From assembly GCA_018822665.1 (NCBI GenBank), contig JAHJJX010000036.1, forward strand, positions 1 to 64,000: a DNA stretch of 64,000 nucleotides. Reading direction: 5' to 3'. The notes under the pieces are model-generated. The model was not told the DNA's origin. It did no database searches and saw only the letters and a list, made by a program, of their open reading frames with translations. This DNA is from a bacterium. Its GTDB lineage: Bacteria; Campylobacterota; Campylobacteria; Campylobacterales; Sulfurimonadaceae. How positions within the stretch are numbered: position 1 is the first letter of the stretch; each line of letters opens with the position of its first letter. The position numbers and the translations under genes are program-made. Shown here one piece after another: positions 55,762 to 63,597 of the stretch.

Positions 55762-55787
55762 GTGGATTTTGTGATTGAAGTTCTTTT

Positions 55788-55818
55788 GAAAAAATAAATA
55801 TTACAGGCCGAAGCCTGC
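55788..55818 (-). terminator. Intrinsic terminator of the first cold-shock gene
   Basis: On the minus strand CAGGC-TTCG-GCCTG forms a stem with a TTCG tetraloop, followed after a few bases by a run of T (ATTTATTTTTT). It lies 11 bases after the csp stop and also faces the ackA 3' end. Confidence 0.75.
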
Positions 55819-55828
55819 AAAGAGGTAA

Positions 55829-56047
55829 CTATAGTGGAGTTACGTTCTCAGCTTGAGGGCCTTTTTGACCTTCGCCTAGTTCGTAAGTAACTTTTTGACC
55901 TTCAGCTAAAGACACACGACCGTGTCCTGAGTTGTTTACTTGGCGAAAGTGTACGAATACATCTTTACCGCCATTATCTTGTTGGATAAATCCATAACCT
56001 TTTTCTTCGTTGAACCATTTTACAGTTCCGTCTAGCAATTGCGCCAT
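55829..56047 (-). CDS. Cold-shock protein (copy 1)
   Basis: 72 residues from the ATG at 56047 (GAGGT upstream). Single OB-fold with RNP1 KGYGFIQ and RNP2 VFVHF, ends [13 protein letters not shown] chaperone. It differs from copy 2 by only two residues (Y18/F, L57/I), and the upstream leader is also shared, so the pair is a recent tandem duplication. Confidence 0.95.
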   Translation of the reverse strand: MAQLLDGTVKWFNEEKGYGFIQQDNGGKDVFVHFRQVNNSGHGRVSLAEGQKVTYELGEGQKGPQAENVTPL

Positions 56048-56181
56048 TATAATACCTCTATGGTGGAAAATACACTTCATTACAAAGTGGAATCAAAATC
56101 GGAGAGTTTTTCGGTCTAATAGAGTATATATATACACACTAAAGATGAACTCGAACCTCATCTTTCATCGGAGGTATTATA
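56048..56181 (-). promoter_or_regulatory. Promoter and conserved structured leader of csp copy 1
   Basis: TATAAT (minus strand, 56176-56181) is a perfect -10. The leader of about 120 bases starts with a stem AAAGATGA/TCATCTTT (56141-56148 with 56158-56165) and later has CACTT/AAGTG (56073-56077 with 56085-56089). Both stems recur in copy 2 while intervening bases differ, which points to a functional cold-shock leader. Confidence 0.65.
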
Positions 56182-56292
56182 TCTTATATTTTGTAAAATA
56201 AGTATTTTTAAAAAAGAAATTGTAAGAAAGTTGTGCTATTTGTTATTAATATGTTAAAAAATGGTAGATTTTTAAAATTTGGAAAAGAATCA

Positions 56293-56307
56293 CAGGCAAA
56301 AGGCCTG
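56293..56307 (-). terminator. Intrinsic terminator of the second cold-shock gene
   Basis: CAGGC and GCCTG arms around a five-base loop, followed on the minus strand by TGATTCTTTTCC. Same design as the terminator of copy 1 with a different loop. Confidence 0.6.
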
Positions 56308-56318
56308 CGATAAGTCAC

Positions 56319-56537
56319 TTATAGTGGAGTTACGTTCTCAGCTTGAGGGCCTTTTTGACCTTCACCAATTTCGTAAGTTACTTTTTGACCTTCAGCTAAA
56401 GACACACGACCGTGTCCTGAGTTGTTTACTTGGCGAAAGTGTACGAATACATCTTTGCCGCCATTATCTTGTTGAATAAATCCAAAACCTTTTTCTTCGT
56501 TGAACCATTTTACAGTTCCGTCAAGCAATTGTGCCAT
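56319..56537 (-). CDS. Cold-shock protein (copy 2)
   Basis: 72 residues from the ATG at 56537 (AAGGT upstream), with RNP1 KGFGFIQ and RNP2 VFVHF. Nearly identical to copy 1. Each copy has its own promoter, leader and terminator, so they can be regulated separately. Confidence 0.95.
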   Translation of the reverse strand: MAQLLDGTVKWFNEEKGFGFIQQDNGGKDVFVHFRQVNNSGHGRVSLAEGQKVTYEIGEGQKGPQAENVTPL

Positions 56538-56675
56538 TGTAATACCTTTTAAGGGAAAAATACACTTCATTATAAAGTGGAATCAAAATCTAGGGGTTTG
56601 AGTTTTGGTCTAGCAGAATACATTCATACACACTAAAGATGAACTCGATCCTCATCTTTCATCAGCAGAAGTATA
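56538..56675 (-). promoter_or_regulatory. Promoter and conserved structured leader of csp copy 2
   Basis: -10 TATACT (minus strand, 56670-56675). The same two stems as in copy 1: AAAGATGA/TCATCTTT (56635-56642 with 56652-56659) and CACTT/AAGTG (56563-56567 with 56575-56579). Confidence 0.6.
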
Positions 56676-56805
56676 GCTGTATATTCTATATTTAAACTTA
56701 AATTACGTTTAAATGTTTTTGCTTAGAGTTAATTATTTCAGGGAGTTTGACGATATGTAATGCAGATATTGTTTATTTAATAATATATCTTAGGAGGAGG
56801 AGAGG

Positions 56806-57348
56806 ATGCAAATATCGTCTGTAAATAGTCCTATGAGTCAAACAGATACATGGGCGCAGGTTAAGAATCTATATACGGGTAAGTTGTCTCAAAGTGAAGC
56901 AAAAGAGTTGAGGGAAATCGTAACTCAAAATGCGAATGTTTTTACTTTTAAGTCAATCGGTGTTCAAAGCAACTCTTTAAGTTTGGAAAATAAATTTGAA
57001 AAAGATTATAAAGAGTTTCAAGATTTTTTAAATAATATTGGTTATGAAGGTAAAAATATAGCAGAGCTTTCACAAAATGAAGCAGCCGCCCTTGTCAGCG
57101 AAGATGGTTTTTTTGGTATATCTAAAACTTCACAAAGAATTGCTGATTTTGTTCTTAGTGGGGCAAATGGAAATGAAGATTTACTCCGCGCGGGACGAGA
57201 AGGTGTTTTGCGTGGTTTTAATGAAGCCCAAGCGCTATGGGGTGAAAAACTACCGGATATTTCTCAAATTACTATGGCAAAAACTATTGAAATGATAGAT
57301 ATGGCGATAAATGAATTGGGATTTTCTATTTTAAATAAAGAAGTTTAA
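56806..57348 (+). CDS. Conserved Campylobacterota protein, unknown function
   Basis: 180 residues with an unusually strong ribosome site (AGGAGGAGGAGAGG). The C-terminal half, DGFFGISKTSQRIADFVLSGANGNEDLLRAGREGVLRGFNEAQALWGEKLPDIS, is a recognisable conserved block; such proteins in Campylobacter are often labelled hydrogenase-4 component G, a label with no support from this context. No signal peptide; secreted or flagellum-associated roles are possible for an N-terminus of the form MQISSVNSPMSQT. Single gene with a hairpin right after the stop. Confidence 0.6.
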   Translation: MQISSVNSPMSQTDTWAQVKNLYTGKLSQSEAKELREIVTQNANVFTFKSIGVQSNSLSLENKFEKDYKEFQDFLNNIGYEGKNIAELSQNEAAALVSEDGFFGISKTSQRIADFVLSGANGNEDLLRAGREGVLRGFNEAQALWGEKLPDISQITMAKTIEMIDMAINELGFSILNKEV

Positions 57349-57350
57349 AT

Positions 57351-57383
57351 GGCTCAATTCGCTTGATCGAATCCATGTGAGCC
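57351..57383 (+). terminator. Hairpin after the 180-residue gene
   Basis: Nested arms GGCTCA/TGAGCC and ATTCG/CGAAT around CTTGAT begin two bases after the stop codon. The following T-rich stretch is interrupted (GTCTTGTATTTCTCTT), so it is a plausible but imperfect terminator. The rest of the gap to 57560 holds nothing I recognise. Confidence 0.5.
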
Positions 57384-57564
57384 GTCTTGTATTTCTCTTA
57401 TCTGCTCTAAAATTTGAATCAAAATAAGATTTTATTAAATTCAGTGGGCATGACGATTATAGTCAAGTTTAATTGTCGTGTTTATTGATAGTAAAATAGT
57501 TGTGTTTAGAATATTCCTTTGTATGCAATGCTTTATCGTAGTAAATTCAATTCTAATTAAATAC

Positions 57565-57604
57565 AAGTAAATTACTTTACATTGATTTTAAATGCGTGTA
57601 TACT
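57565..57604 (+). promoter_or_regulatory. rrf2 promoter with a dyad over the -35
   Basis: TTTACA (57576-57581) and TATACT (57599-57604) are 17 bases apart. The dyad AAGTAA-A-TTACTT (57565-57577) overlaps the -35, which suits autorepression by the Rrf2 protein. Confidence 0.5.
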
Positions 57605-57636
57605 TACATCATTAGAAATTTATAAAAGGATTTAAG

Positions 57637-58041
57637 ATGCCGCTTATATCAACAAAAGGAGCGTATGGTTTGGCTGCTATATGTGAGTTGAGCAAACGCA
57701 CACAAGACGCACCGATGCAGATAAAAGAGATAGCTTTAAATGCTAAAGTCCCTCAAAATTATCTTGAACAGTTGCTTGGAAAACTAAGACGTGCCGGAAT
57801 TGTTAAAAGTGTAAGAGGCGCCAAAGGCGGATATATTTTGGCACGTTCCCCGGAAGAGATTAAAGTATTGGATATATTGCTTGCACTTGAAGATACGTTG
57901 AAGGTTGTTGACATACATGTAGAGCATCCAATCATAAATCTTTTTTTTGAAGATACAAAAGAGAGTGTAAACAGCCTTTTTGATATCAGTATTACAAAAC
58001 TTGCGGGATATAAAAATAAATTTTTAAACTATAGCATATAA
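57637..58041 (+). CDS. Rrf2-family transcription regulator without Fe-S cysteines
   Basis: 134 residues, AAGGA before the ATG. Winged helix with the Rrf2 pattern KGAYGLAAICELSKR, IALNAKVPQNYLEQLLGKLRRAGIVKSVRGAKGGYILAR. IscR/NsrR-type cysteines are absent from the usual 90-106 loop, so it does not carry a cluster and senses something else, as CymR does. It precedes a DUF4395 membrane gene by 9 bases. Confidence 0.9.
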   Translation: MPLISTKGAYGLAAICELSKRTQDAPMQIKEIALNAKVPQNYLEQLLGKLRRAGIVKSVRGAKGGYILARSPEEIKVLDILLALEDTLKVVDIHVEHPIINLFFEDTKESVNSLFDISITKLAGYKNKFLNYSI

Positions 58042-58050
58042 GGAAAAAGA

Positions 58051-58515
58051 GTGAAATCATGCCCCATAATATATAAAAAAGTAGATCAAAATGCAGCGAG
58101 AGTTCTTGCAGGTTTGGTAACGACTTTAGGAATCTTGTTTATTCAAGCCCCACAACTTAGTATAGTACTCATTTTAGTATATGATTTTTCAATACGTGTT
58201 TCAGGATACCCGAAAATGAGCATCCTTTTTCACATAAGCAAGTTTTTGGCAAAATTTATGAAATTAAAAAAACAGGAAGTAGATGCAGGGCCAAAAGTAT
58301 TTGCTTCGAAACTAGGATTTTTATTTGTTATTAGCATTTTAGTTGCGTTTTTGTTTGGGTACGCGTTGACCTCAGTTTTACTAATGGGTGCACTTGCGGC
58401 ATGTGCATTTTTGGAAGCGGCATTTGCTTTTTGTATCGGATGTGAAATTTATGCGATATTTCATAAACTGATTCATAAAGTTTTGGTGCGAGAGTTTGTT
58501 TTTTTTAGAAAGTAG
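58051..58515 (+). CDS. DUF4395-like membrane protein
   Basis: 154 residues from a GTG. Four helices; opening CPIIYKKVDQNAARVLAG and closing FCIGCEIYAIFHKL with a CxxC-like FCIGC. DUF4395 proteins are commonly near sulfur-transfer or Rrf2 genes. Co-transcribed with rrf2. Confidence 0.75.
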   Translation: MKSCPIIYKKVDQNAARVLAGLVTTLGILFIQAPQLSIVLILVYDFSIRVSGYPKMSILFHISKFLAKFMKLKKQEVDAGPKVFASKLGFLFVISILVAFLFGYALTSVLLMGALAACAFLEAAFAFCIGCEIYAIFHKLIHKVLVREFVFFRK

Positions 58516-58545
58516 TCAGATAAAAAATTACATTTACAGCAGTCA

Positions 58546-59112
58546 TTAAAGAATTGTTTTATCGGCTTCATTTTTATATATTTTTTTTCCTGTCATCTCT
58601 GCTTGCTGCTCCTTTGCCAGTTGTTGCAAAGCTTTCATCTCCATTACTTTGGCGCTAGAAGCAACAGAATAATCTTGCGGGCTTGGATTGCCGGCTGCCA
58701 TAGCCGCTGCTGCAATCTGTCTTGCATTTCGAAGGGTTTCTTCAGGGCTAGAGCCTGATTGCATTGAAATGGACACTTCCCCGCCGATGGCATACATTTT
58801 CCCATCCGGACCTTGCCGGTAGGTGAAAGAAGCCGCTCCAGTCATTCCTCCTCCGGCTGCTTGATGGGCTGATTCATGGGAACGAACTTCAGAGTCACGT
58901 GATTGAAGCTCTCTTACAAGTCTCTCTTCGTCCGGACTCAGCTTTTCTTTGGAGCGAGAACCCTCTTGAGCTTTTTCTTGTTTTTTTTGGAGTTTTGCTT
59001 CGTCTGGAGTTTTTCCGGTTTCATCATCTTCATAAACAAGATACTCACCCTCCTTAAGCTTTATGGAATAATTTGAACCGATATCATAGAGTATATTTGA
59101 GCTTATCTGCAT
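58546..59112 (-). CDS. SprA-related putative metalloprotease
   Basis: About 188 residues (ATG at 59112, or at 59130). The core SRDSEVRSHESAHQAAGGGMTG carries an HExxH zinc-protease motif (HESAH), followed by ASFTYRQGPDGKMYAIGGEVSI, the typical SprA-related family pattern. The N-terminus is polar and rich in charged residues. No signal peptide; function unknown. Confidence 0.8.
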   Translation of the reverse strand: MQISSNILYDIGSNYSIKLKEGEYLVYEDDETGKTPDEAKLQKKQEKAQEGSRSKEKLSPDEERLVRELQSRDSEVRSHESAHQAAGGGMTGAASFTYRQGPDGKMYAIGGEVSISMQSGSSPEETLRNARQIAAAAMAAGNPSPQDYSVASSAKVMEMKALQQLAKEQQAEMTGKKIYKNEADKTIL

Positions 59113-59188
59113 AATGCAAGATTGTATCACTAAGGATTTTAAAGATTACTTGTACAGAAAAACTACTTTTTCTCTTTTTATTTTTGAA

Positions 59189-60340
59189 CTAATCTATTAG
59201 TTTTGTTCTTGCCAACTTATAAAAAAGTTTTTGGGTTGAGAGCTCTTTGGGTATCGGAGTGTCACGGATTATATTTTCACTTAATATTTTTGCAAGATAT
59301 GGACCAAACACAAAACCTCTCGAACCTAGAGCGTTGATAACATAGAGATTCGGATAGTATTCTAATGTATCTGCTGAAATTTTCGTGCCGTTTTTTATAG
59401 ATGGATATTTTTTCATAGATTTTTCATAATCTATGATTTTTCCAATGACAGGAAAATAGCTTTTAATGGTTGCCCTTGCCCCTTTATATATTTTTACTAT
59501 CTCTAAATCTTCGAGTTTCATCAGCGCATCTGCTTGATTTAAAAGAGTTTTAATCTGCACCTCTTCTGTATTTATATAAAATTGACATTTATCACATGTG
59601 GTTGAACAATTTGTCTTCGCCGTATCGTGCCTTTCATGCGTTGCTCCGAGCGATATCGTACCGTCTTGTTTGTTTGTTGAGACAGAAATAGATTTATGAA
59701 TATTAAAGGGGACGGCAGTTGTTGTTTTGACATCAATTCTAAGCCCAAAGATTGGAGATATCTGCATATAAGGAAGTGCTACCAAAGGGTTGCTCACCCC
59801 TTGCGCTAAAATGATATTTTTTACTTTAATATCTTCTATTGTGTAAAAATCGTTTTCAAAAGTGAACTCTTTTACATCTTTGGTGTAATAATCACATCCT
59901 TCTATGAGTTTTTTACAGAATTTCATAGGCTCTAAAACAGCTGCATTTTTATAAAAATAACCGTCTATTTCTCTAAAATTCTTCGATATCTTTTGGAGTT
60001 TTTTTGCATCTAAATAATCATACTTTATATTATTGTCTTTGAGCTTCTCTTCTTTAAAATGAGCATTTATAACTCTAAGTACACCTTTTTTATCGATGGC
60101 ATCGGGTATTAGTTTTTGATAAAAATCTAGTGAAAACTTAAGCGCCTCATTGACACAAGTATTGTAAAGATTTTGTTTACCCGCAAGAGGCGACAAAAAA
60201 GCTCCGGCTGCTCCGCTGGCTCCTCCTGCTATCCCTTCTCTGTCTACAACGGCTACTGTTTTACCCTCTTGGTGTAAGAAATGAGCGATATTACACCCCG
60301 CACTTCCCGCCCCGATTATTAAAAAATCATATATTTTCAT
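59189..60340 (-). CDS. FAD-dependent oxidoreductase, MnmC C-terminal domain type
   Basis: 383 residues. FAD loop [17 protein letters not shown], then [17 protein letters not shown] and a C-terminal [21 protein letters not shown], which match the MnmC2 domain that converts cmnm5s2U to nm5s2U in tRNA; here it stands alone as in other Campylobacterota. A cluster of Cys ([10 protein letters not shown]) in the middle is unusual. ATGA overlap with the upstream chemoreceptor gene. Confidence 0.8.
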   Translation of the reverse strand: MKIYDFLIIGAGSAGCNIAHFLHQEGKTVAVVDREGIAGGASGAAGAFLSPLAGKQNLYNTCVNEALKFSLDFYQKLIPDAIDKKGVLRVINAHFKEEKLKDNNIKYDYLDAKKLQKISKNFREIDGYFYKNAAVLEPMKFCKKLIEGCDYYTKDVKEFTFENDFYTIEDIKVKNIILAQGVSNPLVALPYMQISPIFGLRIDVKTTTAVPFNIHKSISVSTNKQDGTISLGATHERHDTAKTNCSTTCDKCQFYINTEEVQIKTLLNQADALMKLEDLEIVKIYKGARATIKSYFPVIGKIIDYEKSMKKYPSIKNGTKISADTLEYYPNLYVINALGSRGFVFGPYLAKILSENIIRDTPIPKELSTQKLFYKLARTKLID

Positions 60341-61779
60341 TTTTTATTTGAAGTTGGCATTAACTCTAGTATTATGTCATCAAGAATATGGAAAAGCTTT
60401 TCACTCTCTTTTTCCATCTCCGTAAAGTTGCTGATAATAGCGTGTTCATTTTGTGGATGCATTGCCGTGCCTTGTTTAACAAAGGCTGCATTTTTAAGTA
60501 CATTGTCATGTACTTTGGCATGTGGAGCATCAATGAGTTTGTACCCGCTGGTGTGCCCGTAATGTTCTTTGCCTGCACTAAGATACCATTGCCCGAGACG
60601 GCAATTTGTATGATTAGAAAATTCCGCTTCTTTTTTTTCTGCAATAACTGCCGAATAAGCATTTGATTTAAACAAAATATGGTCTATTTTTACCAAAACC
60701 ATAAAGAGTGAACTGCGAATATAAAGCGCGTACTCTGCAGATTCTTTTGCGTTGATTTGAAAATTTCCAAGCGTATTTGCAAATTCGTCAATGGTCTGTG
60801 TCACATCTTGCGCAATATTTGACATCTCTTCGGAGTTGCTTTGGATATCGCGTGTTTCTTGCTGAAGCGTTGAAATGGTAATAGATATCTCCTGCGTTGC
60901 TTTTTGTGTTCTTTCTGCAAGCTTGCGAACCTCATCTGCTACTACTGCAAATCCTCTTCCGTGTTCACCCGCCCGAGCTGCTTCTATTGCTGCGTTGAGA
61001 GCAAGTAAATTTGTTTGTTCCGCAATATCTTTAATTAATCCTGCAATCGTGGAAATCTCGCTTGAACGCTCTGAGAGCCCGTTAATATTTTGATGTGTCG
61101 CATCAATTTTTTCAATCATATCACGGAAAAGTTCGGTTACATTTTGCATAGACTCCATGCTGTTGGTTGCTTCATCGGAAGTGCTTTGGGACATTTTAGA
61201 TATCTTTTCTACTTCTTGTGAATTATGAAGCAGGTTGTTTTGAATGACTTGCAAGCCCTGCGCGATTCCTCCGCCTAAATCATGAAGTTTTTCGGTAAAA
61301 TCCCCGCGAATTTGGAGAACATAGCCTTTTTCGATAGCTCTTACGGATTCATTAATATTTTCTACGGCATTTGCAAGGGTAGGATTGAGATTTTCACTTT
61401 TGCCATAATACGTTCTCGTGTTGTCTCCGGCGATATCAATTGTCTTGCTTGTTTCAGAGATATAGTGAGTAACTTGTGAGAGAAGAGAATTGAACTCCGT
61501 AGAGAGTGTTTTAATCTCACCCTCACCGATAACAGGTGCTATAACTTCAAAATCTCCCGCTGATGCCTGAGTAATGGTTTGTGTTAGTTCTTCAATCGCA
61601 CGTTTTGCCAGCATAAGCTGTGAGCGAAGATGCAAAGCAAGTGCAATATGAAGGACGGTAAGCGCAACAATATAGATGGAAAAACCAAAAACATAAATCG
61701 CAACAGGAAAACTTAAAACAAAGATAACAACCTGTAAAAGATTTAGAAGTGCAATATTTTGAAGGGTAGAAGAGTTCAT
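60337..61779 (-). CDS. Methyl-accepting chemotaxis protein with C-terminal CZB domain
   Basis: About 480 residues from the ATG at 61779 (AGGA six bases upstream; an ATG at 61797 is possible). Two close N-terminal helices, almost no periplasmic loop, then a HAMP-like and helical region, the signalling tip [44 protein letters not shown], and a zinc-binding CZB domain ([26 protein letters not shown]). Such receptors sense internal or membrane signals, with CZB reported to react to zinc or oxidants. A copy of the dispersed word encodes APHAK in the CZB domain. Confidence 0.92.
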   Translation of the reverse strand: MNSSTLQNIALLNLLQVVIFVLSFPVAIYVFGFSIYIVALTVLHIALALHLRSQLMLAKRAIEELTQTITQASAGDFEVIAPVIGEGEIKTLSTEFNSLLSQVTHYISETSKTIDIAGDNTRTYYGKSENLNPTLANAVENINESVRAIEKGYVLQIRGDFTEKLHDLGGGIAQGLQVIQNNLLHNSQEVEKISKMSQSTSDEATNSMESMQNVTELFRDMIEKIDATHQNINGLSERSSEISTIAGLIKDIAEQTNLLALNAAIEAARAGEHGRGFAVVADEVRKLAERTQKATQEISITISTLQQETRDIQSNSEEMSNIAQDVTQTIDEFANTLGNFQINAKESAEYALYIRSSLFMVLVKIDHILFKSNAYSAVIAEKKEAEFSNHTNCRLGQWYLSAGKEHYGHTSGYKLIDAPHAKVHDNVLKNAAFVKQGTAMHPQNEHAIISNFTEMEKESEKLFHILDDIILELMPTSNKK

Positions 61780-61960
61780 TCTGAATCCTAAATTCATAAT
61801 TTCTTTTTTGTCAAATGTTAAGCCCCAAATATTACTCTATTGTGAATGCAAAGTCAATATTTTTTTTGCAAATGAGATGTGCAATAATTTCTTTTTTGAA
61901 TCTCTTATTTTGGTGTATCCAATTCTAATTTAGCTATGATTGCAAGATTAAAAAATAGGT

Positions 61961-62170
61961 ATGAAAATGAAATTTGAACTTCAAGATGATTATATAGAAT
62001 TGTTTAAACTTTTAAAAGTTTTAGACTTGGTTGACAGCGGTGCTCAGGCTAAAATGCTTATCGCTGAGGGGTATGTAAAAAGAAATGCAGAGGTTGAGCT
62101 TCGAAAAAGAGCTAAGATAATTTCCGGAGATACGATAGAAATAGCAGATGTTATTATAGAAGTTGAGTAA
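61961..62170 (+). CDS. S4-domain RNA-binding protein (YbcJ-like)
   Basis: 69 residues, essentially one S4 domain (LFKLLKVLDLVDSGAQAKMLIAEGYVKRNAEVELRKRAKIISGDTIEI). Likely binds structured RNA. The start could also be the second ATG six bases on. Overlaps the next gene by one base. Confidence 0.85.
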   Translation: MKMKFELQDDYIELFKLLKVLDLVDSGAQAKMLIAEGYVKRNAEVELRKRAKIISGDTIEIADVIIEVE

Positions 62171-62769
62171 TGAGAGTTTTAGTATTTTTAACACTCTTTT
62201 TTAGTTTTGTATTTGCCGACTTTTTTATAGTCAGTGAAGACAAGAAGGTGAAGATGACATCACTTGCAACCGGAAAGATAGATTTTTCCACATTCTCTGC
62301 AATCGCAAAAGTGGAGCGCGGAAATAAAGAACTTCATGCCATGGGCGATGAAATAGCTTTCAATCACAGACATCTGAATTTTCGCTTAGCTACGATTGAT
62401 TTGGTACAGTCAAACTATACTATTACGGAGTGGAGTGAAAAAGCGCAAGACAGCAGTAACGATTATTATATAAATTTTGCAGATTATACGCGTGAAGACG
62501 GAGTGATGCTTCAGCTTTTTTATAAAAACAAGTGGTATGCAGTGGTTCTTGGCGAGCCTTTGGAAATTTTACAAAAACTTTTTTCTCAAGATGGTTTAGA
62601 GGCAAAAGTTGCATTAGAGAAAATCAAAAGAGCAAGACTTGCATTTAAAGAGGATGAAATGCTTCAAAAGCTTGAGGCTAAGTTTGAGAGTTTAGCATTA
62701 AAGCAGATAGATAAAAATGCCAAATATAAAAAACAAGAGGCTGTTGACTTTAGCAATTTGAAAAAATAG
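62170..62769 (+). CDS. Exported protein of unknown function
   Basis: 199 residues with a signal peptide (MRVLVFLTLFFSFVFA). The mature part has strands then a charged helical tail (KIKRARLAFKEDEMLQKLEAKFESLALKQIDK). No family recognised. It ends 1 base before the paired-word hairpin. Confidence 0.55.
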   Translation: MRVLVFLTLFFSFVFADFFIVSEDKKVKMTSLATGKIDFSTFSAIAKVERGNKELHAMGDEIAFNHRHLNFRLATIDLVQSNYTITEWSEKAQDSSNDYYINFADYTREDGVMLQLFYKNKWYAVVLGEPLEILQKLFSQDGLEAKVALEKIKRARLAFKEDEMLQKLEAKFESLALKQIDKNAKYKKQEAVDFSNLKK

Positions 62770-62797
62770 TCGGCATGTGGAAAGTTCCACATGCCGA
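62770..62797. terminator. Terminator made of two facing copies of the dispersed word
   Basis: Thirteen-base arms (62770-62782 and 62785-62797) containing GGCATGTGGAA and TTCCACATGCC are perfectly complementary with AG between. On the minus strand the stem is followed by CTATTTTTTC, an intrinsic terminator for the DUF445 gene; on the plus strand it follows the stop of the opposing gene by one codon's distance. Confidence 0.85.
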
Positions 62798-62814
62798 GAT
62801 ATTTAACAATGCAA

Positions 62815-63525
62815 TTACAATATCCTTGAGCTCAAGAGCCCGATAACTCCACCAAAAACTCCACCCCAGACAACAAGCCAGTCAAGATGTTCTTTGATTA
62901 ATTTTTGAACTATCTCTTTTACCATTTGAGAAGTGAGTTCATTCAGTCTTGCGTCAATTACATTTTCTATCGACAGAATCATGTCATCACTCAGAGATGA
63001 GTTTTGCATGTGTGCTTGCAGGGTGTCATTGAAGGCATCCGAATTTACTATCTTAATAACAGCATGTTTCATCTTTAAAGAAAACGGCTCACGAAGCCCA
63101 TTAAGAGCACTTTCTCCTCCAAACATTCCCAGCATCCCGCCAAAAGAGGATTCCATAACCGTTTTGCTGAGTGCATCAAAAGCAGGTGAGAAATCTGTTT
63201 CTTCTATAATTGGGGCGAGGTTTATTTTCTTTTCTTCACTTTTAAAGAAATTGTCCAGCTGTTCTCTTGTGAAAAATTCATTCATCATAAGTTTTTTTAT
63301 AGCACTTTTAAATGCTTCAAATCTTGCGGGAATCACCCCTGAACCATAAAGAAAAGGCACCTTTTCAAAGAGCATGTGGATTGCAAGTTGGTTCGTAAGC
63401 GCGCCCGAGAGAGCAAACAATCCGATGAAAAGCAAAGCGGAAGAAAACTCACCTTTTAATACAAATGACAAACCTATACAAACGACTGCTGTAAGGTTCG
63501 TTATAAAACTTTTATTGAATTTCAA
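62815..63525 (-). CDS. DUF445-like membrane protein
   Basis: 236 residues. Helices near both ends and a middle with LIGLFALSGALTNQLAIHMLFEKVPFLYGSGVIPARFEAFKSAIKKLMMNEFF, which is the DUF445 pattern; ends WGGVFGGVIGLLSSRIL. Unknown function. Terminated by the paired-word hairpin. Confidence 0.8.
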   Translation of the reverse strand: MKFNKSFITNLTAVVCIGLSFVLKGEFSSALLFIGLFALSGALTNQLAIHMLFEKVPFLYGSGVIPARFEAFKSAIKKLMMNEFFTREQLDNFFKSEEKKINLAPIIEETDFSPAFDALSKTVMESSFGGMLGMFGGESALNGLREPFSLKMKHAVIKIVNSDAFNDTLQAHMQNSSLSDDMILSIENVIDARLNELTSQMVKEIVQKLIKEHLDWLVVWGGVFGGVIGLLSSRIL

Positions 63526-63597
63526 AGTATATCTCCTGATTTAAAAGCAACATTATACAAAAAGGGTATCATTATGCAAAAATAAATGGAAATAATT

